A stretch of 44,336 bases of DNA from Dietzia sp. E1 (lineage in GTDB: Bacteria; Actinomycetota; Actinomycetes; Mycobacteriales; Mycobacteriaceae): positions 1 through 44,336 of the forward strand of contig NZ_JAALDU010000031.1 of NCBI RefSeq assembly GCF_014145015.1, given 5' to 3'. Below are positions 15,148 to 21,110 of this stretch, one piece after another. How positions within the stretch are numbered: position 1 is the stretch's first letter; each line of letters starts with the position of its first letter. The position numbers were made by a program, and so were the translations under genes. The notes under the pieces are model-generated. The model was given only the letters and a program-made list of their open reading frames with translations, searched no databases and was not told where the DNA came from.

Positions 15148-15497
15148 GCACTCCGCCGCCTCCAGTCACGCCACACGCCTCTATATCGAGTGGCGTAAAT
15201 GGCGTGACTGTTGTTGACCTGCATAAACAGTTGGCGCAAATGGTGGCGCAACTGTGGCGTGACTGGGAGGCGGTGGCGCAACTGGCACCGGTCCGAAGGC
15301 GGCGGAGGGCACCACCTGGCGGCGGTGGCGTGACTGGAGATCGCCCATTCACGCCACCAGTCACGCCATCATTCACGCCACCCATAACCCCAGGTCACGC
15401 CCAGTCGCGCCATTCAGGCCAAGTGATACGGCGGACCACCCACGAACTCCGACCGCACAGGGCGGCGGAGACCATCACGAAGGAGCACGCACGATGA
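15144..15497 (+). CDS. Doubtful ORF across the iteron region
   Basis: A 117-aa frame whose ATG overlaps the helicase stop (ATGA). Its sequence is dominated by translated repeats (VTP, FTPP) and a poly-Arg/Gly stretch, with no recognisable domain. It overlaps the next gene by 4 nt. The overlap with its neighbours argues for translation; the repeat-driven composition argues against. I regard the repeats as the real feature here. Confidence 0.25.
   Translation: MSTPPPPVTPHASISSGVNGVTVVDLHKQLAQMVAQLWRDWEAVAQLAPVRRRRRAPPGGGGVTGDRPFTPPVTPSFTPPITPGHAQSRHSGQVIRRTTHELRPHRAAETITKEHAR
15163..15412. repeat. Bipolar iteron cluster, candidate replication origin
   Basis: About a dozen copies of an 11-bp unit TGGCGYRACTG. 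Forward copies: 15200-15210, 15244-15254 and 15255-15265 (directly adjacent), 15274-15284, 15326-15336, with shorter forms at 15191 and 15232. Reverse copies CAGTCACGCCA: 15163-15173, 15358-15368, 15402-15412 (one change), with short forms TTCACGCCA at 15348-15356 and 15372-15380. The left half is mainly forward and the right half entirely reverse. The segment 15176-15240 is clearly richer in A/T than its surroundings. The position right after the replication ATPase gene fits an iteron origin. Confidence 0.7.
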
Positions 15498-15979
15498 GCA
15501 CGAAGACGAACCCGCTACGCCAGGCGGCGCAGACCTGGCCCGGGCTGGAGCGCGTGGACCACGCCCTGGAGGTCTGGGAGTCCACGATCTCCCGCCTGGA
15601 GATCCAGGAGGCGTGCAACGGTTGCGCGTGGACCGAACTGTTTAAGCCAGCCCTCCGGGTCATCACGGGCCGGGACTTCGACTCCTTGTCCACGGAGGAG
15701 GTCCGGCGGGAGGTCACCGACCGACTCCACGACGCGGACCCGGCCGGAGGCCATGGGATCGACCCAGCCCTATGGGACCAGGCGGCGGCCATCTTGCCCT
15801 TCACGCGCTATCAGGAGGTGACCCACCGTCGTCGTTTCCAGGCCCGTCTGGACGCCCTCCCGGCGACGGAATGGGAGCCGGACGCGGACAGTAGCCCGGC
15901 GGAGTGGGACCAGTGGTTCCGGAAGAACCTCCTGTCGCGGTCAGACCTGGCCCGCTGGTCGAAGGAGAACGAACGATGA
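15494..15979 (+). CDS. Hypothetical protein of the mobile element (161 aa)
   Basis: No family recognised. The protein is acidic to neutral, predicted largely helical, and Trp-rich (TWPGLERVDHALEVWESTI, ALWDQAAAILPF, EWDQWFRKNLL), with Cys-x-x-Cys-like spacing only at EACNGCAW. It starts at ATG 15494 with AAGGAG 8 nt upstream. The stop overlaps the next start (ATGA 15976-15979). It opens a chain of four overlapping genes that ends with a WhiB regulator. The position between origin and capsid suggests an early regulatory or replication-accessory role, but this is only context. Confidence 0.6.
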   Translation: MSTKTNPLRQAAQTWPGLERVDHALEVWESTISRLEIQEACNGCAWTELFKPALRVITGRDFDSLSTEEVRREVTDRLHDADPAGGHGIDPALWDQAAAILPFTRYQEVTHRRRFQARLDALPATEWEPDADSSPAEWDQWFRKNLLSRSDLARWSKENER

Positions 15980-16314
15980 CCACGAACCCGCGCCGACGAC
16001 TCCGCATCCGCGAAGACCTCCCGGCCCCGTACGTGGCCCGGATCCCGGAGGGGGAGCACTACCAGCCCCCACCGACGGACCCGGCGGAGGATCCCCGCCA
16101 GCGCCGCGTGGAGTGGCCGGGGATGCCCTCCGGGATCCTGTCCTTCGGCCAGGCCCTCCTGGTCTTCGCCAACACCATCCAGGAGGGCATGGAGGCGTGG
16201 AGGTGGAACTTCCCGCGCTCCGCCGAGGTCTTCGACGGCGTCCACGCCACGGAGGCCGGAGTGGACGTCCAGTGGATCACCGACGAGACCGAGGAGACCG
16301 ACGATGGACGCTGA
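15976..16314 (+). CDS. Hypothetical protein of the mobile element (112 aa)
   Basis: No family recognised. Basic N-terminus (NPRRRLRIRED), a Pro-rich middle (EHYQPPPTDPAEDP) and a helical segment (SGILSFGQALLVFANTIQEGMEAWRW), then an acidic tail (TDETEETDDGR). It starts at ATG 15976 overlapping the previous stop. The end overlaps the next start at 16304. The tight overlaps support real translation. Confidence 0.6.
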   Translation: MTTNPRRRLRIREDLPAPYVARIPEGEHYQPPPTDPAEDPRQRRVEWPGMPSGILSFGQALLVFANTIQEGMEAWRWNFPRSAEVFDGVHATEAGVDVQWITDETEETDDGR

Positions 16315-16480
16315 CTGGAACGCTGACATGGCCGCCGACCCGCCCAGGGTCGTCCTCACGGAGAACGGCCGCGCGACCGTCTCCCGCGCGCTATGGGAGG
16401 AGTCTGACGTCCTGGGGGACCTCCAGCGAGAAGCGGACTCCCACCGGAATCTCCACCCGGAGCTGGAGGGCGACCAGTGA
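16304..16480 (+). CDS. 58-aa hypothetical protein
   Basis: A short acidic frame beginning MDADWNADMAADPPRVVLTE and ending HPELEGDQ. It overlaps the previous gene by 11 nt and the WhiB gene by 4 nt (GTGA 16477-16480). Codon pattern and overlaps on both sides favour a real gene. No family recognised. Confidence 0.5.
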   Translation: MDADWNADMAADPPRVVLTENGRATVSRALWEESDVLGDLQREADSHRNLHPELEGDQ

Positions 16481-16785
16481 CAGCGCATGACTCCACCTAC
16501 CCGGTGTCGGCACCGTGGCCGGGGAAGTGGGTGGAGCACGCCCGGTGCGCCGGTCTCCAGCCCCTTCACGATGACGCCCTGCCCGGGGAGGGTGAGGAGG
16601 AGACGGAGGCCCGCCAGTGGCGGGCGGCACGGGTTTGTGCCCGTTGTCCGGTCCGCGCTGAGTGCCTGGCGTGGCGGGAAGCCACACCGGTGGGGCAACG
16701 GGTAGGTGTGTCCGCTGGCCGCGTGCGGAGGCTGGGTCAGAAGGGCGAGACCGACCTCCTGGCCCCGAAGAAGTCCGCCGCGTGA
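16477..16785 (+). CDS. WhiB-family iron-sulphur regulator of the element
   Basis: A 102-aa WhiB-like protein predicted to bind a [4Fe-4S] cluster and act with the principal sigma factor. The four cysteines have WhiB spacing: Cys24, then Cys54-x2-Cys57-x5-Cys63 in VCARCPVRAECLAW. The following turn is GQRVGVSAG, a divergent form of the usual G-(V/I)-W-G-G motif, and the C-terminus is basic and short. It starts at GTG 16477. Phage-type WhiB proteins modulate host or phage transcription. Paired palindromes lie downstream, in front of the capsid gene, making a link to late-gene control plausible. Confidence 0.88.
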   Translation: MTAHDSTYPVSAPWPGKWVEHARCAGLQPLHDDALPGEGEEETEARQWRAARVCARCPVRAECLAWREATPVGQRVGVSAGRVRRLGQKGETDLLAPKKSAA

Positions 16786-17093
16786 GGACTAGACGTCCGT
16801 AGAGGACGCGGCGTAAAGTCGGAAGTGTCCCACCCGATGGGGACATGTGGGCGCGCTGGTGGCGGCGGGGAGCGGGGCAGGTGCCCCGTCCGCCGTCACC
16901 GCCTTCCACACCGGCCTAGTAAACGACTCGAACCGCCGATCATCGGAACCCAGGGGCAGGTGCCCCGCCCCGACGGGCAGATCCCGAGCGGGACCAGCAA
17001 GAACCGCCGCCCTTCACAGCGGTAGAGGCAGGACGCCTCCCACGTGGTGGTCGATGGCGGCGGTCCCGTTTACCCTGCCGAAGGAGCAACACC
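16786..17093. promoter_or_regulatory. Capsid gene control region with two identical palindromes
   Basis: 308 nt with no convincing gene. GGGGCAGGTGCCCCG occurs twice, at 16874-16888 and 16953-16967, 79 bp apart. Its core is a perfect GGGGCA/TGCCCC inverted repeat with a 2-nt centre. A good ribosome binding site (AAGGAG, 17081) precedes the capsid ATG. The palindromes are candidate operators for a regulator of capsid expression. Confidence 0.5.
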
Positions 17094-17972
17094 ATGGCTA
17101 TCAACACCTACAACGGTGACCTGTCCGCGTTCCTCGTGGATCTCGCCGCGCCCCTCGTGGAGCGCATCCTGAAGCGGTCTGTGGCCGCGCAGATGTCCAC
17201 CACCCTCACCACTCTCGATAATGGGATCACCATTCCCATCGTGGACTCTGACGCCACGGCCACCTGGACGGCGGAGGGTGCGGAGATCGTCCAGTCCGCG
17301 CCGAACCTCCGGAGCCTGAAGGTCAAGACCGGCAAGCTGGCAGGCATCGTGCCGATCACCGGTGAGGCCATCCGGTCCCGTCGGCTGGATCTTCTCCAGA
17401 TCGCGTCCCGGTCCCTCGTGAGGGACATGTCGGGCAAGTTGGACGCCGCGTTCTTCGGTGACGTGGCCGACCCCGCGCCCGATGGCATCGGGTCGCTGGG
17501 GGCCGACGTGGTCACGATCCAGGCGGAGTCCGGCGACAACCTGGACGCCCTCATCGACGCGGTGACGATCCTTCTGGACCAGGGCTACGACGCCACCGAC
17601 GTCGCCATGGCACCGGGCACCCTGGGCCGCCTGGCCAAGGTGAAGAAGGGGACCGGGTCCAATGAGTCCCTTCTGGGTCCTGACGCCACGCTGGGCGGCG
17701 TGCTGGATGCTGACCAACTGGACGGGACCAACGCGGGCCGTGCGGTCCTGGGCCTGGCACCGCGCGTGTCGCGGCACGTGCCGGAAGGTCAGTTCGTGGT
17801 CGTGGACCGGGGCCAGACCTACACCGCCCTGACCGGTGAGCCGGTGCTGGACACCAGCGAGCACGCCGAGTTCACGAAGGACACGGTCCTGATCCGCGCC
17901 CTTCAGTCGGCAGGCTTCGGCTTCCCGCACGCGGACGCGCTGGTCCGCGTGGCGCTCCCGCCCGTGGTCTGA
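17094..17972 (+). CDS. HK97-fold phage major capsid protein
   Basis: Forms the icosahedral phage head. 292 aa. The pattern is typical of the HK97 family: SAFLVDLAAPLVERILKRSVAAQMSTTLTT, then TIPIVDSDATATWTAEGAE and LKVKTGKLAGIVPITGEAIRSRRLDLLQ. The end GFGFPHADALVRVALPPVV resembles the P-domain closing strand. The N-terminal delta or scaffold region of HK97 gp5 is missing, and no prohead protease is adjacent. It starts at ATG 17094 with AAGGAG 8 nt upstream. It is followed by a large hairpin terminator. It is the only virion gene recognised in the element. Confidence 0.9.
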   Translation: MAINTYNGDLSAFLVDLAAPLVERILKRSVAAQMSTTLTTLDNGITIPIVDSDATATWTAEGAEIVQSAPNLRSLKVKTGKLAGIVPITGEAIRSRRLDLLQIASRSLVRDMSGKLDAAFFGDVADPAPDGIGSLGADVVTIQAESGDNLDALIDAVTILLDQGYDATDVAMAPGTLGRLAKVKKGTGSNESLLGPDATLGGVLDADQLDGTNAGRAVLGLAPRVSRHVPEGQFVVVDRGQTYTALTGEPVLDTSEHAEFTKDTVLIRALQSAGFGFPHADALVRVALPPVV

Positions 17973-17980
17973 CCATGAAC

Positions 17981-18029
17981 ACCACGACGACGCCGACCAC
18001 CTCCGTGGTGGTCCCGGCGTGGTCGTGGT
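17981..18029 (+). terminator. Large hairpin directly after the capsid gene
   Basis: Outer arms 17981-17995 and 18015-18029 (15 bp, one mismatch: ACCACGACGACGCCG / CGGCGTGGTCGTGGT) continue into an inner stem (CCACC/GGTGG), starting 8 nt after the stop. No T run. It would isolate capsid transcription or protect its mRNA 3' end. Confidence 0.7.
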
Positions 18030-18321
18030 CCTCCGGCACCCGCCCCGTCGCTGTAGACATGCCATCCGGCGGCGGGGTGGGTCACCATCTTTGTGGGATC
18101 CCTCTAGTTGTATCGTCCAGTTACGTGGTCGGCGGTGGGGCACCCAGGGGGGAGACCCCTGGGGGGTACAGCCCACTATCGGCTAGGCATTGCAGCAGAC
18201 CTTGCGCGCACGGATTTTCCCAGGCCCCGGGGCCTGGAGGCGGCGGAGGGGAATGCCCCGATGCCGTGACCTCACCGAAACACACTCTGTAGGGACTGTA
18301 CAAACGGACTAGGAGAACACC
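18030..18321. repeat. Palindrome-rich non-coding segment between capsid and putative small terminase genes
   Basis: No gene supported; the frame crossing it at 17975-18292 looks accidental. Clear structures are CCCAGGGG (18143-18150) / CCCCTGGG (18156-18163) and a perfect 18-bp palindrome CCAGGCCCCGGGGCCTGG (18220-18237). A ribosome binding site (AGGAG) precedes the next gene. It is a candidate packaging site or regulatory region. Confidence 0.5.
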
Positions 18322-18687
18322 ATGGCCAGTCGCAAGCGCGGGGCCGACGCCGTCGCCGCCATCCGGGCCACCGTGGCCGGGATCGACCCCGACGTGGTCC
18401 TGGATGAGGCGGAGGAGAACCTCCTCCAGGCCATCGCCCGGGCCTGGAATCGGGCCGCTGACCTGGACCGGGAGGCCGCTAAGGCCCGGACCTCCGGGGG
18501 ATCTCCCCGCCGCATCACGGAACTGGCGGCGGAGGCCCGGCTCCAGGAAGCCCAGGCCGCGAAGTGGACCACCGAGATCGTCCGCGCGGTCCTGGCGACG
18601 GTCGCCCCCGCCACGAAGGACTGGCGGGCACAGAAGGCCGCGAACGCTCGGTGGAGTGGCGCGGCCAGCGGACAGGGAGGCCGATGA
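18322..18687 (+). CDS. Possible phage terminase small subunit (weak)
   Basis: A 121-aa, strongly helical, Ala-rich basic protein: DEAEENLLQAIARAWNRAADLDREAAKA, then ITELAAEARLQEAQAAKWTTEIVRAVLATV. Size, helix pattern and location beside palindrome-rich DNA and a capsid gene fit a P27-like small terminase, which picks DNA for packaging. I see no decisive motif, so this rests on context. It starts at ATG 18322 with AGGAG upstream. The stop overlaps the next gene (ATGA 18684). It could also be a DNA-binding regulator. Confidence 0.4.
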   Translation: MASRKRGADAVAAIRATVAGIDPDVVLDEAEENLLQAIARAWNRAADLDREAAKARTSGGSPRRITELAAEARLQEAQAAKWTTEIVRAVLATVAPATKDWRAQKAANARWSGAASGQGGR

Positions 18688-19034
18688 TGGCACGGATGAA
18701 CACCACCTCCAGGGCCACCGCCGTGGACCTGGTGGACGACTTCCTGGGGTCCCAGGCGGTGGCCCGGATGCTGGGCTACGCGGAGATGGCCGGACCCAAC
18801 GCGGTGTCCCTGGCCTGTCACGACCTCCGCCAGGGCCGCCCGGTCGTCGTGGACTCCGCCCTCCTACCTTCGGAGATCTCCGGGGAGTTCCACGACCACG
18901 ACCGGCTGACCTCTGTCCGTCTCCGCCTACAGCGTGGCCATGCCCCGGAGGTCGTGGACGACCGACGGCCGGACGTCGTGGAGGAGCCGGAGGAGCCGAC
19001 CGTGGACACCGTGCCCCTGGAGGTGACCCCGTGA
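18684..19034 (+). CDS. Hypothetical protein of the mobile element (116 aa)
   Basis: No family recognised. Starts MMARMNTTSRATAVDLVDDFL. The middle is mixed, with SLACHDLRQGRPVVVDSALLPSE as a possible beta segment, and the tail is very acidic and Pro-rich (VVEEPEEPTVDTVPLEV). It overlaps the previous gene at ATGA 18684-18687 and the next at GTGA 19031-19034, so the three genes are probably translated together. Confidence 0.55.
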   Translation: MMARMNTTSRATAVDLVDDFLGSQAVARMLGYAEMAGPNAVSLACHDLRQGRPVVVDSALLPSEISGEFHDHDRLTSVRLRLQRGHAPEVVDDRRPDVVEEPEEPTVDTVPLEVTP

Positions 19035-19261
19035 CCGCGCCGCTGGGGTGGCCCTACGGTCAGGCGGCCCAGGCGCTGGCGGAGAAGATCGGCCCCGTCC
19101 CGCGTAGCCAGTACCCGGACATGGCCGTGGCCCGGGCGGTCGGCCGGATCGGTGAGCGCGCCCTGGCCAGCGGCACCGTGGAGGTCACCGACGACGACCT
19201 CCGGACCTTGGCCACGGAGGCCGCCGCTCTCCGGCCCCCGCACCCCTTCACCCTGGGTTAA
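19031..19261 (+). CDS. Hypothetical protein of the mobile element (76 aa)
   Basis: No family recognised. A small helical protein (YGQAAQALAEKIGPVPRSQYPDMAVARAVGRIGERALASG, then VTDDDLRTLATEAAAL). The start GTG overlaps the previous stop. It is the last gene of the rightward coupled chain; the next gene has its own promoter-like element. Confidence 0.5.
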   Translation: MTAPLGWPYGQAAQALAEKIGPVPRSQYPDMAVARAVGRIGERALASGTVEVTDDDLRTLATEAAALRPPHPFTLG

Positions 19262-19375
19262 GAACTCCGCCTCCCTGGACTGACAGGCCCGGGGAGGCGG
19301 AGAGGCCGGGAGGATGGACGCCAGGGAGTCGTGCGGGCGTTTCTCGTGGTCGTCCTGGGTGTCGGAAGTGCTCGC

Positions 19376-19387
19376 TACGCTTCACCA
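19376..19387 (+). promoter_or_regulatory. Putative -10 box for a leaderless transcript
   Basis: TACGCT (19376-19381) followed by 6 nt and then ATG 19388. This TANNNT spacing is typical of actinobacterial leaderless mRNAs, where transcription starts at the A of the start codon. No clear -35. Confidence 0.45.
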
Positions 19388-19954
19388 ATGGACCCCACTA
19401 CCGCCACCGTCGTCGCAACCATCCTGGCCGCCGTCGTCGGTGCCCTCATCGGTGCCGCTGTCACCCACTACCGCGCTAAGGCGGACTGGGAGGAGATGGC
19501 CCGGACCGTTCAGCGTGATGCCGCAGGCGCTCTAGTCGCTGCCGCACAGGACTTCGCCTGGGGCCTCCTCATCTTCCGGACGAACTTGGAAGACCTGGAA
19601 GACCAGCCGCCGGACTGGGATATGGAGGCGGAGGGCAGGGAGAGGTTCGAGGAGACCCACCGCCGGTTCCAGGTGGAACTCAACCGCGCCCGGATGGCCG
19701 TGGTGGAGCCTGAAGCCCGAAAGGTCGTCAGTGACCTCCACCAGACGTTCAGGGCCATGTACGCGGACGCACCCATCGACGGGGTCACGATGAAGCCTTA
19801 CACCGACTGGATGCACCAGATGGAGACGATGCTGTACGACCACGGGAAGCGACTTCTGAACGTGGGGGTTCGCAACCTGAAGCCCGGAGGCCCCGACCGT
19901 CGGCCACGCCTTCCCTGGCGGAGAAGGAAGTCAGGTCACCGGGAGGGGGAGTAG
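19388..19954 (+). CDS. Membrane-anchored helical protein, cargo gene
   Basis: A 188-aa protein with one N-terminal transmembrane helix (ATVVATILAAVVGALIGAAVTHY, about residues 5-27) and a long cytosolic helical domain rich in Glu, Arg and aromatic residues (KADWEEMARTVQRDAAGAL, FEETHRRFQVELNRARMAV). It ends in a basic tail (PDRRPRLPWRRRKS). No family recognised. ATG 19388 is preferred over GTG 19331 because of the adjacent -10 box. The gene lies in the cargo region next to attR. The form resembles small superinfection-exclusion or host-interference proteins only in architecture. Confidence 0.6.
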   Translation: MDPTTATVVATILAAVVGALIGAAVTHYRAKADWEEMARTVQRDAAGALVAAAQDFAWGLLIFRTNLEDLEDQPPDWDMEAEGRERFEETHRRFQVELNRARMAVVEPEARKVVSDLHQTFRAMYADAPIDGVTMKPYTDWMHQMETMLYDHGKRLLNVGVRNLKPGGPDRRPRLPWRRRKSGHREGE

Positions 19955-20238
19955 ACCACCCCGGGGTCCCACGGCGGGATCTCCGGGACCTCCGGGGTGT
20001 CCCCGGAGAACGTCCACATTGGGACCACCGCGCGGGCCGCGTAGTAGGCGGAGGTCGGATCCTCCAGGCCCTGGCCACCGGTGAACGGTCCCGTGGCCGT
20101 CACGCGGACCGGGTCCAGGGCCGCGTCCTGGAGGGCGACGAGGACGGCGACGTCCCAGACTCTCACCGTCACCACGCCATCGACGGCCGCGACGGTCTGG
20201 CCGTCGCGGCCGGTGAAGGAGTACGTGAGTGGGGACAT
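19936..20238 (-). CDS. Hypothetical protein (100 aa), leftward
   Basis: No family recognised. The frame starts MSPLTYSFTGRDGQTVAAVDG and reads like a small beta-rich domain (VVTVRVWDVAVLVALQDAAL, PVRVTATGPFTGG). The 3' end overlaps the neighbouring plus-strand gene by 19 nt. It lies downstream of another leftward gene, 57 nt away, so both may be cotranscribed. Coding status is moderately supported by sensible composition. Confidence 0.5.
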   Translation of the reverse strand: MSPLTYSFTGRDGQTVAAVDGVVTVRVWDVAVLVALQDAALDPVRVTATGPFTGGQGLEDPTSAYYAARAVVPMWTFSGDTPEVPEIPPWDPGVVYSPSR

Positions 20239-20295
20239 GGGGTGAGTATGCGCCTCTGGTCGGACAGGGGGAAGGGAGCGCGGTGGGGAGGCGGG

Positions 20296-20817
20296 CTAGA
20301 CAGATCGCGGAACTCCAAAAACGGAGACCAGCCGTTGGTCGGTGCCAGCGGGCGTTCGGTTGTAGGAGATGGAGATGCTTCTTGGTTTGAGTGAACCACC
20401 GGTCGGCAGTACATAAAACTCGCCGCCCTTATCGACAGTTGGTCCCGGGTCTGATGCAAACCGGTGCCCAGGCGGATCGCATTCGACTTCCACGTTGTAT
20501 GCCGGACCCCCGCCGGTGTTGGTCACCACCCAGTGGCCATCCCAGCGCGCCATGATCGTTGGCTCTCTGGAATCGAAGTCGGTCTGACTGATGGCCGTCT
20601 GAGTCTCCGCAGCGTCGGCCGACCGCTTGGCAGACTCCGCAGACGACTTTGCCGCTCGCGCCGAGGTGCCCGCGTGCTTCGCCGAGTCGCGGGCGGCCCC
20701 AGCGGAGGCTTCAGAAGCGATTGCCGAGCGTCGAGCGAAGTAGAGCGCGAACAGTGAAACTACGAAAGCGAGCAAGGCAAAGATCGCGGTCACCGTATCG
20801 ACGGTCTGGGAGTCCAT
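20296..20817 (-). CDS. Membrane-anchored coiled-coil protein, cargo gene
   Basis: A 173-aa protein in three parts. First is a transmembrane helix (VTAIFALLAFVVSLFALYFA, about residues 8-27). Second is an Ala/Ser/Lys-rich heptad region predicted as coiled coil (AAKSSAESAKRSADAAETQ, about 50-75). Third is a C-terminal beta-rich domain (HWVVTNTGGGPAYNVEVEC). The last part resembles Ig-like folds often found at the end of small membrane stress or exclusion proteins, but I do not recognise a family. ATG 20817 is supported by TATGAT 6 nt upstream. It points away from tRNA-Arg in the same direction as tRNA transcription. Confidence 0.65.
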   Translation of the reverse strand: MDSQTVDTVTAIFALLAFVVSLFALYFARRSAIASEASAGAARDSAKHAGTSARAAKSSAESAKRSADAAETQTAISQTDFDSREPTIMARWDGHWVVTNTGGGPAYNVEVECDPPGHRFASDPGPTVDKGGEFYVLPTGGSLKPRSISISYNRTPAGTDQRLVSVFGVPRSV

Positions 20818-20829
20818 GGCCGGATCATA
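20818..20829 (-). promoter_or_regulatory. Putative -10 box for a leaderless transcript
   Basis: On the minus strand TATGAT (20829-20824) is followed by CCGGCC and ATG. This is the same TANNNT-N6-ATG arrangement as upstream of the other membrane-anchored cargo gene. No clear -35. Confidence 0.5.
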
Positions 20830-20862
20830 AGAGGAATCACCGACAACGGGGACACGTACGAC

Positions 20863-20880
20863 TGGCACGTCCCTGGCACG
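20863..20880. promoter_or_regulatory. Putative integrase arm-type sites near attR
   Basis: TGGCACG at 20863-20869 and 20874-20880, 11-bp period. It is the same heptamer, period and orientation as the pair at 11921-11938 by the integrase gene. It lies 47 nt from the 27-bp repeat. Confidence 0.55.
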
Positions 20881-20927
20881 GACTATGTCCGACTCTCCAG
20901 AAACGTGCGCTCACCAGCGCAAAACCA

Positions 20928-20954
20928 AGCGCCCCCGAGAGGATTCGAACCCCT
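20928..20954. repeat. attR: 27-bp repeat inside tRNA-Arg
   Basis: The 3' end of tRNA-Arg(TCT) from the T arm to the discriminator plus two flanking bases, identical to 11788-11814. The tRNA stays intact after insertion. Confidence 0.92.
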
Positions 20955-21002
20955 GACCAGCCGGGTAGAAACCGGATGCTCTATCCACTGAGCTACGGAG
21001 GC
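20930..21002 (-). tRNA. tRNA-Arg(TCT), integration target
   Basis: A 73-nt minus-strand cloverleaf: acceptor GCCTCCG with CGGGGGC, discriminator G, D arm TAGCTCAGTGGATAGAGC, anticodon TCT in the loop TTTCTAC, and T arm GGGGTTCGAATCCTC. One T-C mismatch closes the anticodon stem. No CCA is encoded. The element replaced its natural downstream sequence. Confidence 0.93.
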
Positions 21003-21097
21003 CTGCGACACACCGCGAGGGCGTCGCCGGGTGAATGGTAGCCGATCCGGGGGGTGGTCCCGGCACCGGCGAATCGGCCCGGGGGCGCCCGGGTTCT

Positions 21098-21110
21098 TAC
21101 GATGGTGGTC
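21098..21110 (+). promoter_or_regulatory. Putative -10 box for a leaderless copD-ctaG transcript
   Basis: TACGAT (21098-21103) lies 7 nt before ATG 21111, fitting a leaderless mRNA. There is no Shine-Dalgarno sequence before this ATG. Confidence 0.4.

Larger units (their letters stand above)
11788..20954. mobile_element. Integrative satellite-like element in tRNA-Arg, about 9.2 kb
   Basis: Bounded by 27-bp direct repeats that copy the 3' end of tRNA-Arg(TCT). It holds a tyrosine integrase, an excisionase-like protein, a replication ATPase with a downstream iteron cluster, a WhiB regulator, one HK97-type capsid protein, a possible small terminase and membrane-anchored cargo. From integrase to 19954 everything reads rightward with many ATGA/GTGA overlaps; the last two genes read leftward. 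No large terminase, portal, protease, tail, holin or lysin is recognisable, so it cannot build a virion alone. Size and content resemble phiRv1/phiRv2 of M. tuberculosis and capsid-encoding phage satellites. Satellite behaviour is inferred, not shown. Confidence 0.88.

Noticed and set aside
15163-15412. The repeat cluster as a CRISPR array.
   Set aside because: Units are 9-11 bp, irregularly spaced, in both orientations, with no uniform spacers and no cas genes. Iterons fit better.
16825-17119. Two short frames (16825-17025 and 16847-17119) in the capsid leader as possible scaffold or protease remnants.
   Set aside because: Arg/Pro/Gly-rich without family features. They run through the palindromes, and one runs into the capsid gene in another frame.
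17975-18292. A 105-aa frame directly after the capsid gene.
   Set aside because: Its first part is the translated terminator hairpin (Thr-rich run) and the rest crosses palindromes; no ribosome binding site or family.
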